30,336 nt of DNA, taken from the NCBI GenBank assembly GCA_004357435.1, contig SMVS01000044.1, forward strand, positions 1-30,336, given 5' to 3'. A program made the position numbers and the translations under genes. Shown piece by piece: positions 16,481 through 24,655 of the stretch. Source of the DNA: Nitrospina sp. (GTDB taxonomy: Bacteria; Nitrospinota; Nitrospinia; Nitrospinales; Nitrospinaceae). The notes beneath the pieces were generated by a model. It was not told the DNA's origin. It saw only the letters and a list, made by a program, of their open reading frames with translations, and did no database searches. Numbering within the stretch: the stretch's first letter is position 1; the number at the start of each line of letters is the position of its first letter.

Positions 16481-16677
16481 AAAATAGTTCGCAGAGGTCG
16501 CAGAGGAAAAAAGAAGCAAGGGAGATGAGAAAAACGAAATGCCTCCCCAAATCCCTTCCTTGTTTCAAGGAGAGCTTTGCGTAACTCAAAAATTTTGAAT
16601 TAGTTCCAACAACTTCGACGAGAGACCGATGTGTTCCCCCTTCTCCGAAGGGGGCTAGGGGCTTAGTCCTTATTCTA

Positions 16678-16699
16678 GTTGCCTCATTAATGAGGCAAC
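16678..16699. repeat. Perfect 22-bp palindrome
   Basis: GTTGCCTCAT-TA-ATGAGGCAAC is symmetric over all 22 bases. It could be a protein-binding dyad or a repeat end. It lies in a repeat-rich gap about 100 bp upstream of the phosphofructokinase start. Confidence 0.7.
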
Positions 16700-16701
16700 A
16701 T

Positions 16702-16735
16702 AAAACATAGATTCTTCGCTAACGCTCAGAATAAC
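16702..16735 (-). repeat. Dispersed CATTCTGAGCG..GAAGAATC element, copy 1
   Basis: On the minus strand this reads GTTATTCTGAGCG, TTAGCGAAGAATCT, ATGTTTT. It matches the plus-strand copy at 24865-24897 with one indel and few mismatches. This sequence type is a known common intergenic repeat in many unrelated genomes. Confidence 0.75.
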
Positions 16736-16801
16736 AATAAAGCCCTCGGGTTGTCACCCTCAGCCGCAGCGAAGAATGGCAGGGACAACGGGCTAAACTT
16801 T

Positions 16802-17998
16802 ATGGCATCAACTAAAGGTGTGATCGGCATATTGACCGGTGGCGGCGATGTTCCGGGGTTGAACCCGGCTATCCGCGCCATCACCCTGCGCGCCATTCGC
16901 GAGGGCTACCAAGTCATCGGCATCCGTAAAGGGTGGGAAGGGCTGATTCATCTGGATCGCGACCGGCCTATCGCCGAGCAGGATTATTGTCAGGTTCTGA
17001 CCGGGGAGATCGTGGACAAGGTGGGCCGTACCGGCGGCACTTTTCTGCACACCTCGCGCACCCAGCCTTCCAAAATATCAAAAAAGGACGTCCCGCCCCA
17101 CTTGGCCGATGTTTACACTGCGGACGTGAACGATCTGACGCCGGAAGTGGTGAAAAACCTGGATTATCTGGGCATCGATACCCTGATTCCCATTGGTGGA
17201 GACGACACCCTGAGCTATGGCGTGCGCCTGCACGATCAGGGGTGCCGGGTCATTGCCATCCCCAAGACCATGGACAACGACGTTCCCGGCACCGACTACT
17301 GCATTGGTTTTTCCACTTGCGTGACCCGCACCATTGAACTGTGCCAGCAATTGCGGACTTCCGCCGGCTCGCATGAGCGGTTTTTGGTGGTCGAGGTGTT
17401 TGGCCGCTACGCCGGGTTCACCGCGCTTTTGCCCACGCTGGCGGGAGCGGCCCACCGGTGCGTCATCCCCGAGTACAAGTTCAATATAGAAGCGCTCGCC
17501 GAAATTCTGACCCAGGATCGGGATAAAAGTACCAGCAAGTATGCCATCGTGGTGGTTTCCGAAGGCGCCATGTTCGAGGGTGGGGAGCGGGTGTTTGAAG
17601 GCAGCGCCGTGGACAATTACGGTCATAAAAAACTGGGCGGCATCGGCGACCTGGTGGCCGCCCGGCTCAAGGAACTTTCACCCCGGTACAACCGGGGCCG
17701 GGAGGTGGGCGTCATCAACCAGCGGCTGGGCTACATTGTGCGTTCCGGGTCCCCGGATGCCCTCGACTCCATCGCCCCGGTGGTTTTCGGCAATTACGCC
17801 CTGAACCTCATCCTGGCGGGTAAAAGCGGGCGGCTGGTGGCGGTGCGCAACGGCAATTACATGGATGTGGATTTGAAGGAGGTCACCGCCAGCAAAAAAG
17901 TGGTCAACCTGGCCCAGCACTACAATACCGAACGCATGCGCCCCGATTACGAAAGCTTCGAAAACAAACCCCTGTTCATCACCAGTTGCGAAGATTAA
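16802..17998 (+). CDS. 6-phosphofructokinase, residues predicting pyrophosphate dependence
   Basis: This protein is about 398 aa from ATG 16802. It has the PFK fold: N-terminal GILTGGGDVPGLNPAIR, then GGDDT (132-136), PKTMDND (154-160), EVFGRYAGF and QRLGYIVRSGSPDALD. In this family the residue after GGD and the residue before TxDND set donor use. Gly/Gly (GGDGS, PGTIDND) goes with ATP; Asp/Lys (GGDD, PKT) goes with pyrophosphate. Here Asp135 and Lys155 predict PPi-dependent, reversible fructose-6-phosphate phosphorylation. This is prediction from motif only. A longer frame from 16751 reads through repeat DNA and is not preferred. The stop TAA is followed at once by a repeat hairpin. Confidence 0.92.
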   Translation: MASTKGVIGILTGGGDVPGLNPAIRAITLRAIREGYQVIGIRKGWEGLIHLDRDRPIAEQDYCQVLTGEIVDKVGRTGGTFLHTSRTQPSKISKKDVPPHLADVYTADVNDLTPEVVKNLDYLGIDTLIPIGGDDTLSYGVRLHDQGCRVIAIPKTMDNDVPGTDYCIGFSTCVTRTIELCQQLRTSAGSHERFLVVEVFGRYAGFTALLPTLAGAAHRCVIPEYKFNIEALAEILTQDRDKSTSKYAIVVVSEGAMFEGGERVFEGSAVDNYGHKKLGGIGDLVAARLKELSPRYNRGREVGVINQRLGYIVRSGSPDALDSIAPVVFGNYALNLILAGKSGRLVAVRNGNYMDVDLKEVTASKKVVNLAQHYNTERMRPDYESFENKPLFITSCED

Positions 17999-18250
17999 CC
18001 GGGCAAGGCCCGGAGCTAAAAGGGTCGAACTCCAATAATGTCCAGCATACTTCCAGAGTTCAGTCCCTTGCCTCTCTCGCCGGGAGCCTGCGGCTGGAGG
18101 CAATAGGTCAAACTCTTCCTGGGCTCAACAACGGTAACCATGAAATAAAGATCAGCTCTCTGTTGCCCCTGCTAAGGGGCCGGGCCAGGCCCGGAGCAAA
18201 ATGGGCAGTCTATTATTTGCACTCAGTAACGGTGGTGCATGAGACGGAGG
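17999..18250. repeat. Stop-codon-abutting palindromic repeats, copy 4 (compound)
   Basis: Hairpin CCGGGC-aag-GCCCGG (17999-18013) starts at the base after the phosphofructokinase stop. 18093-18134 is the core element on the minus strand (GTTGTTGAGC, GAGTTTGACC, TATTGCCTCCAGCC). GGGCCGGGCCAGGCCCGG (about 18178-18195) is a second terminal hairpin followed again by AGCAAAATGG. No gene is credible here, although a spurious plus-strand frame spans 17986-18381. Confidence 0.65.
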
Positions 18251-18548
18251 TCAGCTATCTGCATGCAGGGGCACCCTGCCTCCCTCTTTTTGAAGAGGGT
18301 TGGGGGAATTTTGTCACTCTGATGGCTCCGGCGCTTCGCCGGCGGGTTTCACTCTTGCTATGGGGGGGAGGGCTGTGGTAGGATTCGGCCACAGCCTTCT
18401 GTCGAAAAATTCGCCATAAAGGTTCATTTTTTATAAATGTTGTTCACTACGCACGCCTTTGGATCGCGCTCAGGGTGACCTTCGGGTTTTGGGTTCGAGA
18501 AGAAAGAGGCGGAGGCACAACCTAAACCAGACTGTTTAAGGAGATTAC
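18251..18548 (+). other. rpsB upstream region with repeats and hairpin
   Basis: This region contains CCCTCTTTTTGAAGAGGG, hairpin CCGGCG-ctt-CGCCGG (18328-18342) and a fragment resembling the CTGAGCG repeat (GGATCGCGCTCAGGGTGACC near 18461). The last 80 bp should hold the S2 leader. An AAGGAG ribosome binding site lies just before ATG 18549. S2 autoregulates its leader in some bacteria, but I cannot identify that structure here. Confidence 0.4.
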
Positions 18549-19559
18549 ATGCCGGAAATTACCATGAAGCAACTGTTGGAGGCGGGAGTTCACTTTGGCC
18601 ACCAGACCACCCGTTGGAACCCCAAGATGAAGCCGTACATTTACGGTGCCCGCAATGGCATCCATATCATTGATCTACAAAAAACCCTGAAAAAGTGTAA
18701 AGAGGCTGAAAAATTTTTATCGGAGTTGACGCAAGCGGGCAAAAAAATTCTATTTGTGGCCACCAAAAAACAGGCGCAGGAGCTCATTGCGGAGGAAGCC
18801 ACACGCTGCGGGATGTACTACGTGAATCAAAGATGGCTGGGCGGCACGTTGACCAATTTTGCGACCATCCGAAAAAGTATCGACCGTTTGTTGGAGCTGG
18901 AACGTGAGGAAGAGGAAACCCAGTTCGAACAGCTCCGTAAAAAAGAAGGTCTCAACAAGCGCAAACAGATTGCCAAGCTGAACAAATTTCTCCGGGGCAT
19001 CAAGCACATGAAGGGTCTCCCCGATGCGATTTTCATCATCGACACCCACAAGGAGAAGATTGCGCTAGCGGAGGCGGTCAAGCTGGGCATCAAAGTGGTG
19101 GCGATTGTCGATACCAACTGCGACCCCGACGGCATTGATTATCTGGTTCCGGGGAACGACGACGCTATTCGGTCGATCGGCTTGTTCGTCGGCAGAGTCG
19201 CGGACATTTGTATTGAGGGTCAGGAGATCTGCAACGCCATCCGCCGTGAAAAAGAGGCGGAGAAGGAAAAAGAAAAAGCCGCGGAGGCCGCCAAAGCCGC
19301 GGAGGTCGCGAAAGTAGCAGAAGCCGCCAAAGCGGCGGAAGCTGCCAAGAAAGCCGAAGCTGCCAAGAAGGTGGAAGCCTCCAAAGCGGCAGCTAAGGCT
19401 AAAGCAGAATCCAAGGTAGAAGCTAAAGCAGAATCCAAGGTAGAAGCCAAGGCAGAACCGAAAACGGAAGCCAAAGCGGAAGCCAAGAGTACTCCTGAGG
19501 CGGCGGGTCCGGATGCGGATGCCAGCGAAAGTACGGAAAGCGCGGTCACGGCCTCATAA
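18549..19559 (+). CDS. rpsB: 30S ribosomal protein S2 with long Ala/Lys/Glu-rich C-terminal extension
   Basis: The ribosomal core (about 1-232) is standard S2: ITMKQLLEAGVHFGHQTTRWNPKM, FVATKKQAQ, RWLGGTLTNF, LPDAIFIIDTHKE and VAIVDTNCDPDGIDYLVPGNDDAIRSI (short landmarks GVHFGHQT and NDDAIRSI). From about residue 233 to 336 comes a low-complexity, highly charged tail. It is built of KAAEAAK, AKKAEAAKK and repeated SKVEAKAE units and ends with an acidic Ser/Asp/Glu-rich stretch. Such tails resemble histone H1-like lysine/alanine repeats and are not needed for the S2 fold. AAGGAG precedes ATG 18549. It heads the rpsB-tsf-pyrH-frr block. Confidence 0.97.
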   Translation: MPEITMKQLLEAGVHFGHQTTRWNPKMKPYIYGARNGIHIIDLQKTLKKCKEAEKFLSELTQAGKKILFVATKKQAQELIAEEATRCGMYYVNQRWLGGTLTNFATIRKSIDRLLELEREEEETQFEQLRKKEGLNKRKQIAKLNKFLRGIKHMKGLPDAIFIIDTHKEKIALAEAVKLGIKVVAIVDTNCDPDGIDYLVPGNDDAIRSIGLFVGRVADICIEGQEICNAIRREKEAEKEKEKAAEAAKAAEVAKVAEAAKAAEAAKKAEAAKKVEASKAAAKAKAESKVEAKAESKVEAKAEPKTEAKAEAKSTPEAAGPDADASESTESAVTAS

Positions 19560-19572
19560 TCCCACGCACCCA

Positions 19573-19591
19573 TCCCAAAGTTTTTTTGGGA
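19573..19591 (+). other. Hairpin after rpsB
   Basis: TCCCAAA (19573-19579) pairs with TTTGGGA (19585-19591) over a 5-nt loop, 14 bp after the rpsB stop. It is followed by an A-rich rather than T-rich stretch. It could be a processing or partial termination site between rpsB and tsf; evidence is weak. The rest of the 206-bp spacer shows no gene. Confidence 0.3.
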
Positions 19592-19765
19592 AATCCATAA
19601 AATTAGTTGTTATTCGTTGCACGTTAAATTGGCGGAGACCGGCTTGGGTTGGCAGGGCCAACCGGGTTCGGGCGGTCAGCCTCAAATACAAAACCACGCC
19701 GCTGGCGGGCCAGGTGCTCCCGGGGGCCGCGGTATTTGTTCGGAACGTATAGGAGAAAAATCAGA

Positions 19766-20359
19766 ATGGAAGTTACAGCTGCAATGGTCAAAACCTTGCG
19801 TCACCAGTCCGGCGCGGGAATCATGGAGTGTAAGAACGCCCTCAAGGAAACCCAGGGGGATGTGGAAGAAGCGATCACTTACTTGCGCAAAAGGGGCATA
19901 GCCAGGGCCGATAAAAAAGGCGACCGGGCGACCGGCGACGGGTCCGTCGGAACTTACATTCATGCCGGCAATAAAATCGGCGTTCTGGTGGAACTCCGCT
20001 GTGAAACGGATTTCGTGGCCAACACGGATGACTTTAAGGATTTGCTGAAAGACATTGCCATGCACATCGCCGCGGCCAAACCGCGATTCACATCGCGCGA
20101 TGATGTCACGCAAGAGGTTGTGGCCAAGGAACGTGAGATTTATTCCCATCAGGCGCGGGAGTCCGGCAAGCCTGACAAGATTATCGAAAAAATCGTCGAT
20201 GGTAAAATGGGCAAGTTTTATGAGGAAAATTGCCTTTTGGATCAGCCCTTCGTTAAGGATACGGACATTACGATTCAGGAATTGATCAAACACAAGATCG
20301 CCAAACTGGGTGAGAACATCACCGTGGGTGATTTCGCCCGTCTGGAAATTCCAAGATGA
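19766..20359 (+). CDS. tsf: Elongation factor Ts, short form
   Basis: EF-Ts is the guanine-nucleotide exchange factor for EF-Tu. The protein is about 197 aa from ATG 19766, which has AGGAG 10 nt upstream; a longer frame from 19649 gives an unnatural Arg-rich leader. The N-terminal UBA-like domain is seen in AMVKTLRHQSGAGIMECKNAL. The EF-Tu contact motif is CETDFVAN, and NITVGDFARLEI ends the protein. E. coli EF-Ts is about 283 aa; this is the shorter type known from Thermus and others. Its TGA overlaps the pyrH start by 4 nt. Confidence 0.95.
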   Translation: MEVTAAMVKTLRHQSGAGIMECKNALKETQGDVEEAITYLRKRGIARADKKGDRATGDGSVGTYIHAGNKIGVLVELRCETDFVANTDDFKDLLKDIAMHIAAAKPRFTSRDDVTQEVVAKEREIYSHQARESGKPDKIIEKIVDGKMGKFYEENCLLDQPFVKDTDITIQELIKHKIAKLGENITVGDFARLEIPR

Positions 20360-21096
20360 CTGGCTCGGGCAAGATGCCGCGGCCGGTTTACAACCGGATT
20401 CTGCTAAAGCTGGGAGGCGAAAGCCTGGCCGACCAAAAGGCGGGTTTCGGAATTGACCAGGTCGCGCTCAATGGCATCGCCGAGGAAATCGTGGAAGCCA
20501 AAAACCTGGGGGTGCAGATCGCCATCGTGATCGGCGGCGGTAATATCCTGCGGGGAGCCACAGTCAGCAGTCTCGGTATGGAACGGGTCACCGCCGACTA
20601 TATGGGGATGCTGGCGACCATCATCAATGCCCTGGCTCTGCAAAATGGTTTGGAAACTCTGGGTGTGCCGACTCGTGTGCTGAGCGCCATAGACATCCAT
20701 CAGGTGGCGGAACCTTATGTCCGCCGCCGGGCGATACGCCACCTTGAAAAAGACCGTGTGGTGATCTTTGCGGCCGGCACCGGCAACCCGTACTTCACCA
20801 CCGATACCGCCGCTTCCCTGCGTGCGATTGAAATCGAAGCGCAGGTGATTTTTAAAGCCACGAAGGTGGATGGGGTCTACTCGGCTGATCCCATGCTGGA
20901 TCCGACTGCGACCAAATTTTCGGAACTGACCTATATCGAAGTTCTCAACAAAGGCCTCAAGGTGATGGATTCCACATCGGTCTCCTTGTGTATGGACAAT
21001 AAAATTCCCATGATCGTCTTCAATGTGCGGGAAAAGGGCAGTATCAAAAGGGCGATACTCGGCGAAAAAATAGGAACGACGATAGGGGCGGCTTGA
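20356..21096 (+). CDS. pyrH: UMP kinase PyrH
   Basis: PyrH phosphorylates UMP to UDP in pyrimidine nucleotide synthesis and belongs to the amino-acid-kinase fold. The protein is 246 aa. Motifs are ILLKLGGESL near residue 14, IVIGGGNILRG, the VTADYMGMLATIINALALQ helix, FAAGTGNPYFTTDTAASLRA (short landmark GTGNPYFTTDTAA) and KATKVDGVYSADP. The ATG overlaps the tsf stop (ATGA), indicating translational coupling. Confidence 0.97.
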   Translation: MTGSGKMPRPVYNRILLKLGGESLADQKAGFGIDQVALNGIAEEIVEAKNLGVQIAIVIGGGNILRGATVSSLGMERVTADYMGMLATIINALALQNGLETLGVPTRVLSAIDIHQVAEPYVRRRAIRHLEKDRVVIFAAGTGNPYFTTDTAASLRAIEIEAQVIFKATKVDGVYSADPMLDPTATKFSELTYIEVLNKGLKVMDSTSVSLCMDNKIPMIVFNVREKGSIKRAILGEKIGTTIGAA

Positions 21097-21097
21097 A

Positions 21098-21652
21098 ATG
21101 GACGATCTCTTAAGCGAATCCGAAAGAAAAATGAAGGTCTCGGTGGATCACATGCGGATCGAACTGGGAAAAGTGCGAACGGGGCGGGCCTCGCTGGCTC
21201 TGGTTGAGGATATCAAGGTGGATTACTATGGCAATCCCACGCCCCTGGCGCAGGCGGCCACCCTGGCAACTCCTGACAGCAAAACCATCACCATCGCGCC
21301 TTGGGATGCTTCCCTGCTTCCCCTCATTGAAAAAGCCATCCAGACTTCGGATCTGGGTTTGAACCCTTCGAACGATGGCAAGCTCATCCGATTGACCATC
21401 CCGCCGCTGACCACCGAAAGACGCCAACAACTCGGCAAGGTGGTCAAAAAGTATGCGGAAGAAAGCAAGGTGGCTATTCGCAACGTTCGCCGTGAGTTCA
21501 ACGACAAGTTGAAAGCGAAGGAAAAAGCCCACGAAATTTCTAAGGATGACGAAAAAAGAGGGCATGACCAAATTCAAAAAGTTACCGACAAGATCATCGA
21601 AGAAGTGGATCGCATCATTCAGGCCAAAGAAAAAGATGTCCTCGAAGCGTGA
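21098..21652 (+). CDS. frr: Ribosome recycling factor
   Basis: RRF, with EF-G, splits post-termination ribosomes. The 184-aa length is standard. Landmarks are LGKVRTGRASLALVEDIKVDYYG, PLAQAATLATPDSKTITIAPWD (short form TITIAPWD), LNPSNDGKLIRLTIPPLTTERR (short form IRLTIPPLTTERR) and VAIRNVRREFND. It starts 1 bp after the pyrH stop, so it is in the same operon. Confidence 0.97.
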   Translation: MDDLLSESERKMKVSVDHMRIELGKVRTGRASLALVEDIKVDYYGNPTPLAQAATLATPDSKTITIAPWDASLLPLIEKAIQTSDLGLNPSNDGKLIRLTIPPLTTERRQQLGKVVKKYAEESKVAIRNVRREFNDKLKAKEKAHEISKDDEKRGHDQIQKVTDKIIEEVDRIIQAKEKDVLEA

Positions 21653-21736
21653 CGAATGCCTTATAATATTTAAAGTGGGCCAAGTGAACCGGGTCCCCGT
21701 GCGGTAACCCATCGGCTTGTTTTGGAGGCTTCATCC

Positions 21737-22492
21737 TTGATCAACTCCCCCTTGATACAACAAATCGATTCCAAACGCCTGCCCCGTCACATCGCTATCA
21801 TCATGGATGGCAACGGACGGTGGGCCAAGAAAAATTTTATGCCACGCGTGGAGGGGCACCGCCAGGGAGTCAAAACGGTCGACCGCATCGTGACCCTGTG
21901 TACCGAACTGCACATTGAGGCTTTGACCCTGTATTCTTTTTCGGGTGAGAACTGGAATCGGCCGCGGCCCGAAGTGAATGCGCTGATGAAAATTCTGGAT
22001 CGTTACCTTCACCGGGAATTGGATCGCATGAACCGGGAAAACATCCGGTTCAACACCATCGGGTGCATCGACGAATTGCCCATCGACATTCAAAAACTCA
22101 TTCGCCATGCGGAGGACTACACCCGCGCCAACGATGGGCTGATCCTGACATTGGCCCTGAGCTACGGTGGCCGCCAGGATATTCTTGAGGCGGTGAGGAA
22201 AATTGCCACCCAAGTCCGCGAGGGCAGTCTCGCTATTGAGGATATAGATTTCCCGGTTCTGGAAAGTTGCCTCTCCACCCACGACCTGCCCGAACCCGAC
22301 CTGCTGATTCGTACCAGCGGCGAATTACGCATCAGTAATTTTCTTTTGTACCAGATCGCTTACACCGAATTGCATTACACCCGCGTCTTGTGGCCGGACT
22401 TCAAAGAGGAAGATCTCCTGACCGCGATCATCGATTTTCAAAAACGAGAGCGGCGATTTGGCATGACGCAGGAACAAATTGTGGAAGCCTGA
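21737..22492 (+). CDS. uppS: Undecaprenyl diphosphate synthase UppS
   Basis: UppS extends farnesyl-PP with cis-isoprene units to make the C55 carrier for peptidoglycan and O-antigen. The protein is about 251 aa. Catalytic IIMDGNGRWAKK carries the essential Asp. GHRQGVKTVDRIV, LTLYSFSGENWNRP and the C-terminal LLIRTSGELRISNFLLYQ and LWPDF motifs are present. TTG 21737 is preferred as start because GGAGG (21724-21728) sits 8 nt upstream. A TTG at 21722 would overlap that site. It lies upstream of cdsA and dxr. Confidence 0.95.
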   Translation: MINSPLIQQIDSKRLPRHIAIIMDGNGRWAKKNFMPRVEGHRQGVKTVDRIVTLCTELHIEALTLYSFSGENWNRPRPEVNALMKILDRYLHRELDRMNRENIRFNTIGCIDELPIDIQKLIRHAEDYTRANDGLILTLALSYGGRQDILEAVRKIATQVREGSLAIEDIDFPVLESCLSTHDLPEPDLLIRTSGELRISNFLLYQIAYTELHYTRVLWPDFKEEDLLTAIIDFQKRERRFGMTQEQIVEA

Positions 22493-22635
22493 CCTGTCCG
22501 AGACGCCCCACCCCGCATGATTGACGTTGGGATTGCCTGAACATTCCGGAGCCTGTTGCCGGGCCATCGCCGGAATGGCATCCAGTTTTTAGGGAGTGCC
22601 CCATTAATTTTAAAACCGCATTCGAAAAACCTCTG

Positions 22636-23421
22636 GTGCAAAGAATAGCCAGTGCCCTGGTCCTGGTGCCGCTCGTCCTAGGCATCATCCAATACGGCTC
22701 GCCTGAATTGTTTGTGGTGCTGGTGCTGGCCGCGGTGCTCGGCGGGTGGCGCGAGTATGTGGAACTCTCCCGCAATATGGGATTTCAAGTTTATTCCTGG
22801 GTGGGTGCGGCTCTGTGCGTTCTCCTGGTCATTTGTTTTTACTTCAACGATTATTTTTCTCTCTGGGTATTGACCTCCCTGACGGCACTTTTCGTTGCCT
22901 GGTACGTTAAAGAAAACCAAATCAGCGGCGCTTTGGATCCCGTGGCCTATTCCTTCCTGGGCCTGATTTATGTGGCCGGGCTGATGGGCAGTTTCATCCT
23001 GCTCCGTCATCAGGAGCAGGCCAACCTGTGGCTGTACTTTTTGTTTATGATCATCTGGATCGGCGACACCGCCGCTTACTTTGTTGGCAAAATCCTGGGC
23101 CGTACCCGGTTGGTGCCTGAAATCAGCCCTGGGAAAACCGTGGAAGGGGCTATCGGCGGGCTGATCGGAAGCCTCGGAGCCGGCCTGCTCGCGCGCTACT
23201 GGTTTTTGCCGGAAATCCCTTTAACCCATTGTTTGATTATGGCTTTTTTATGCGGTACTATCGGCCAAATAGGCGATTTGGTAGAGTCTTTGCTGAAACG
23301 CAGTGCCGGCGTGAAGGATTCCGGCTCGGTGATTCCCGGTCATGGTGGTATTCTGGATCGGCTGGACAGTTTGATGTTTGCCGGTCCGGCTTTATACTGG
23401 TATCACCGGTTTTTTCTTTAA
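22636..23421 (+). CDS. cdsA: Phosphatidate cytidylyltransferase CdsA
   Basis: CdsA makes CDP-diacylglycerol, the precursor of bacterial phospholipids, at the inner membrane. There are at least seven hydrophobic segments. The C-terminal family signature is SLLKRSAGVKDSGSVIPGHGG followed by LDRLDS (here cited as SLLKR, VKDSGS and GHGGILDRLDS). GTG 22636 gives 261 aa but has no ribosome binding site. An in-frame ATT at 22603 has AGGGAG six nt upstream and would add NFKTAFEKPLV, so the true start may be that rare codon. It sits between uppS and dxr as in many bacteria. Confidence 0.94.
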   Translation: MQRIASALVLVPLVLGIIQYGSPELFVVLVLAAVLGGWREYVELSRNMGFQVYSWVGAALCVLLVICFYFNDYFSLWVLTSLTALFVAWYVKENQISGALDPVAYSFLGLIYVAGLMGSFILLRHQEQANLWLYFLFMIIWIGDTAAYFVGKILGRTRLVPEISPGKTVEGAIGGLIGSLGAGLLARYWFLPEIPLTHCLIMAFLCGTIGQIGDLVESLLKRSAGVKDSGSVIPGHGGILDRLDSLMFAGPALYWYHRFFL

Positions 23422-23503
23422 TCCTGATGAAGCGTCATTTAAATTTCGGCCTCCATATATTGCAGATTCCAGGCAGTGAACGCAACCAGTTGAGGGCGGG
23501 CCT

Positions 23504-24655
23504 ATGAAAAAAATATCCATTTTAGGCTCCACCGGTTCCATCGGAGTCAACACGCTCGACGTCATCGCCCGCCACCCCGATAAATTTGAAGTGTGGGCAT
23601 TGGCGGCCGGCAGTAATGTCGCAGTCCTCGCTGAGCAGGTCAAAAAATTTAATCCGCAAGTGGTCTCCCTCTTCGACACGACCAAAATCCCCGAGCTCCG
23701 GGAAAAATTAAACGGCCATAAAGTGGAACTGGTGGCAGGCGAAGCCGGTTCCGTGCAAGTGGCGACGTTGCCGGAAGTGGACCTGGTGGTCTCCGGCATG
23801 GTCGGGTGTGCCGGGCTGGTGCCCACTTACGCCGCGGTGCAAGCGGGCAAGACCGTCGCCCTGGCCAACAAGGAAGCGCTGGTGGTGGCCGGCGCCTTGA
23901 TGCTTGGCGCCTGCACCCGCAAAGACCAGATCATCCCGGTCGACAGCGAACACAGTGCCATCCTGCAAGCCTTGAACGGTGAGTCGCACGACCGCATCAA
24001 ACGCATCATCCTGACTGCCTCCGGCGGACCGTTCCGCACCTACACTCTGGAGCAAATGGAAACCATCACCGTCGCCGAAGCGCTCAACCATCCCAACTGG
24101 GACATGGGGAGCAAGATCACCATCGACTCCGCCACCATGATGAACAAAGGGCTGGAGTACATCGAGGCGAAATGGCTGTTCGGGCTCGACACCCCGGTGG
24201 AAATCATCGTGCATGCGCAGAGCATCATCCATTCGATGATCGAGTTTGTCGACACCTCGGTGATGGCGCAGTTGGGCATCCCCGACATGCGCGTGCCGAT
24301 CGCCTATGCGCTGTCGTATCCGGACCGGGTAACCTGCGATCTGCCGTCGCTCGATTTGGCGGCGATGACCAACCTGACATTTGAGGAACCCGACTTTGTG
24401 CGGTTCCCCTGCCTGCAGTTGGCGCACGATGCTTTGGAGATCGGCGACACCATGCCGGCCGTGTTGAACGCCGCCAACGAGATCGCCGTGCAGGCGTTTC
24501 TCGACCAGCACATCCCGTTCAAGGACATCGTGGAAGCCATTCGCATGGCCATGCACAATCACAAGTGCCAGCCGGTCGAAACTATAGAAGATGTCCTCGC
24601 CGCGGACCAGTGGGCCCGCGAAGAAACCCGCAAACTCATCACCGTCACCCACTAA
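23504..24655 (+). CDS. dxr: 1-deoxy-D-xylulose 5-phosphate reductoisomerase Dxr (IspC)
   Basis: Dxr commits DXP to isoprenoid synthesis by the MEP pathway, producing MEP with NADPH. The protein is 383 aa, near the normal 390-400. Motifs are the NADPH site ILGSTGSIGVNTLDV, ALANKEALVVAG, the metal/substrate site PVDSEHSAILQAL, LTASGGPF, HPNWDMGSKITIDSATMMNKGLE (short form NWDMGSKITIDSA) and QSIIHSMIEF. It forms a functional pair with ispF downstream, separated by a repeat-filled gap. Its TAA is followed at once by a hairpin. Confidence 0.97.
   Translation: MKKISILGSTGSIGVNTLDVIARHPDKFEVWALAAGSNVAVLAEQVKKFNPQVVSLFDTTKIPELREKLNGHKVELVAGEAGSVQVATLPEVDLVVSGMVGCAGLVPTYAAVQAGKTVALANKEALVVAGALMLGACTRKDQIIPVDSEHSAILQALNGESHDRIKRIILTASGGPFRTYTLEQMETITVAEALNHPNWDMGSKITIDSATMMNKGLEYIEAKWLFGLDTPVEIIVHAQSIIHSMIEFVDTSVMAQLGIPDMRVPIAYALSYPDRVTCDLPSLDLAAMTNLTFEEPDFVRFPCLQLAHDALEIGDTMPAVLNAANEIAVQAFLDQHIPFKDIVEAIRMAMHNHKCQPVETIEDVLAADQWAREETRKLITVTH

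Larger units (their letters stand above)
16481..16801. repeat. Repeat-filled intergenic region before phosphofructokinase
   Basis: No gene is seen. Contents are a GTTCGCAGAGGTCGCAGAGG stretch (from 16488), hairpin CCCCCTTC-tcc-GAAGGGGG (about 16636-16654), a perfect 22-bp palindrome (16678-16699) and an inverted copy of a GTCATTCTGAGCG..AGCGAAGAATCT element (16702-16735). A small minus-strand frame here (16407-16589) is an artefact of these repeats. Confidence 0.6.

Noticed and set aside
16407..16589. 60-codon minus-strand frame with SLASFFLCDLCELF
   Set aside because: This peptide is what the common GCAGAGGTCGCAGAGG intergenic repeat encodes by chance.
17986..18381. 131-codon plus-strand frame after phosphofructokinase
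   Set aside because: It lies wholly within dispersed palindromic repeats and has no ribosome binding site or recognisable domain.
19649..19765. Upstream extension of tsf
   Set aside because: The leader is Arg/Gly/Ser-rich and unlike EF-Ts; AGGAG directly supports ATG 19766.
23708..24652. 314-codon minus-strand frame opposite dxr
   Set aside because: It is a His/Gly/Asp-rich antisense shadow produced by codon bias of dxr. The same applies to 28713-30236 opposite the second oxidoreductase.
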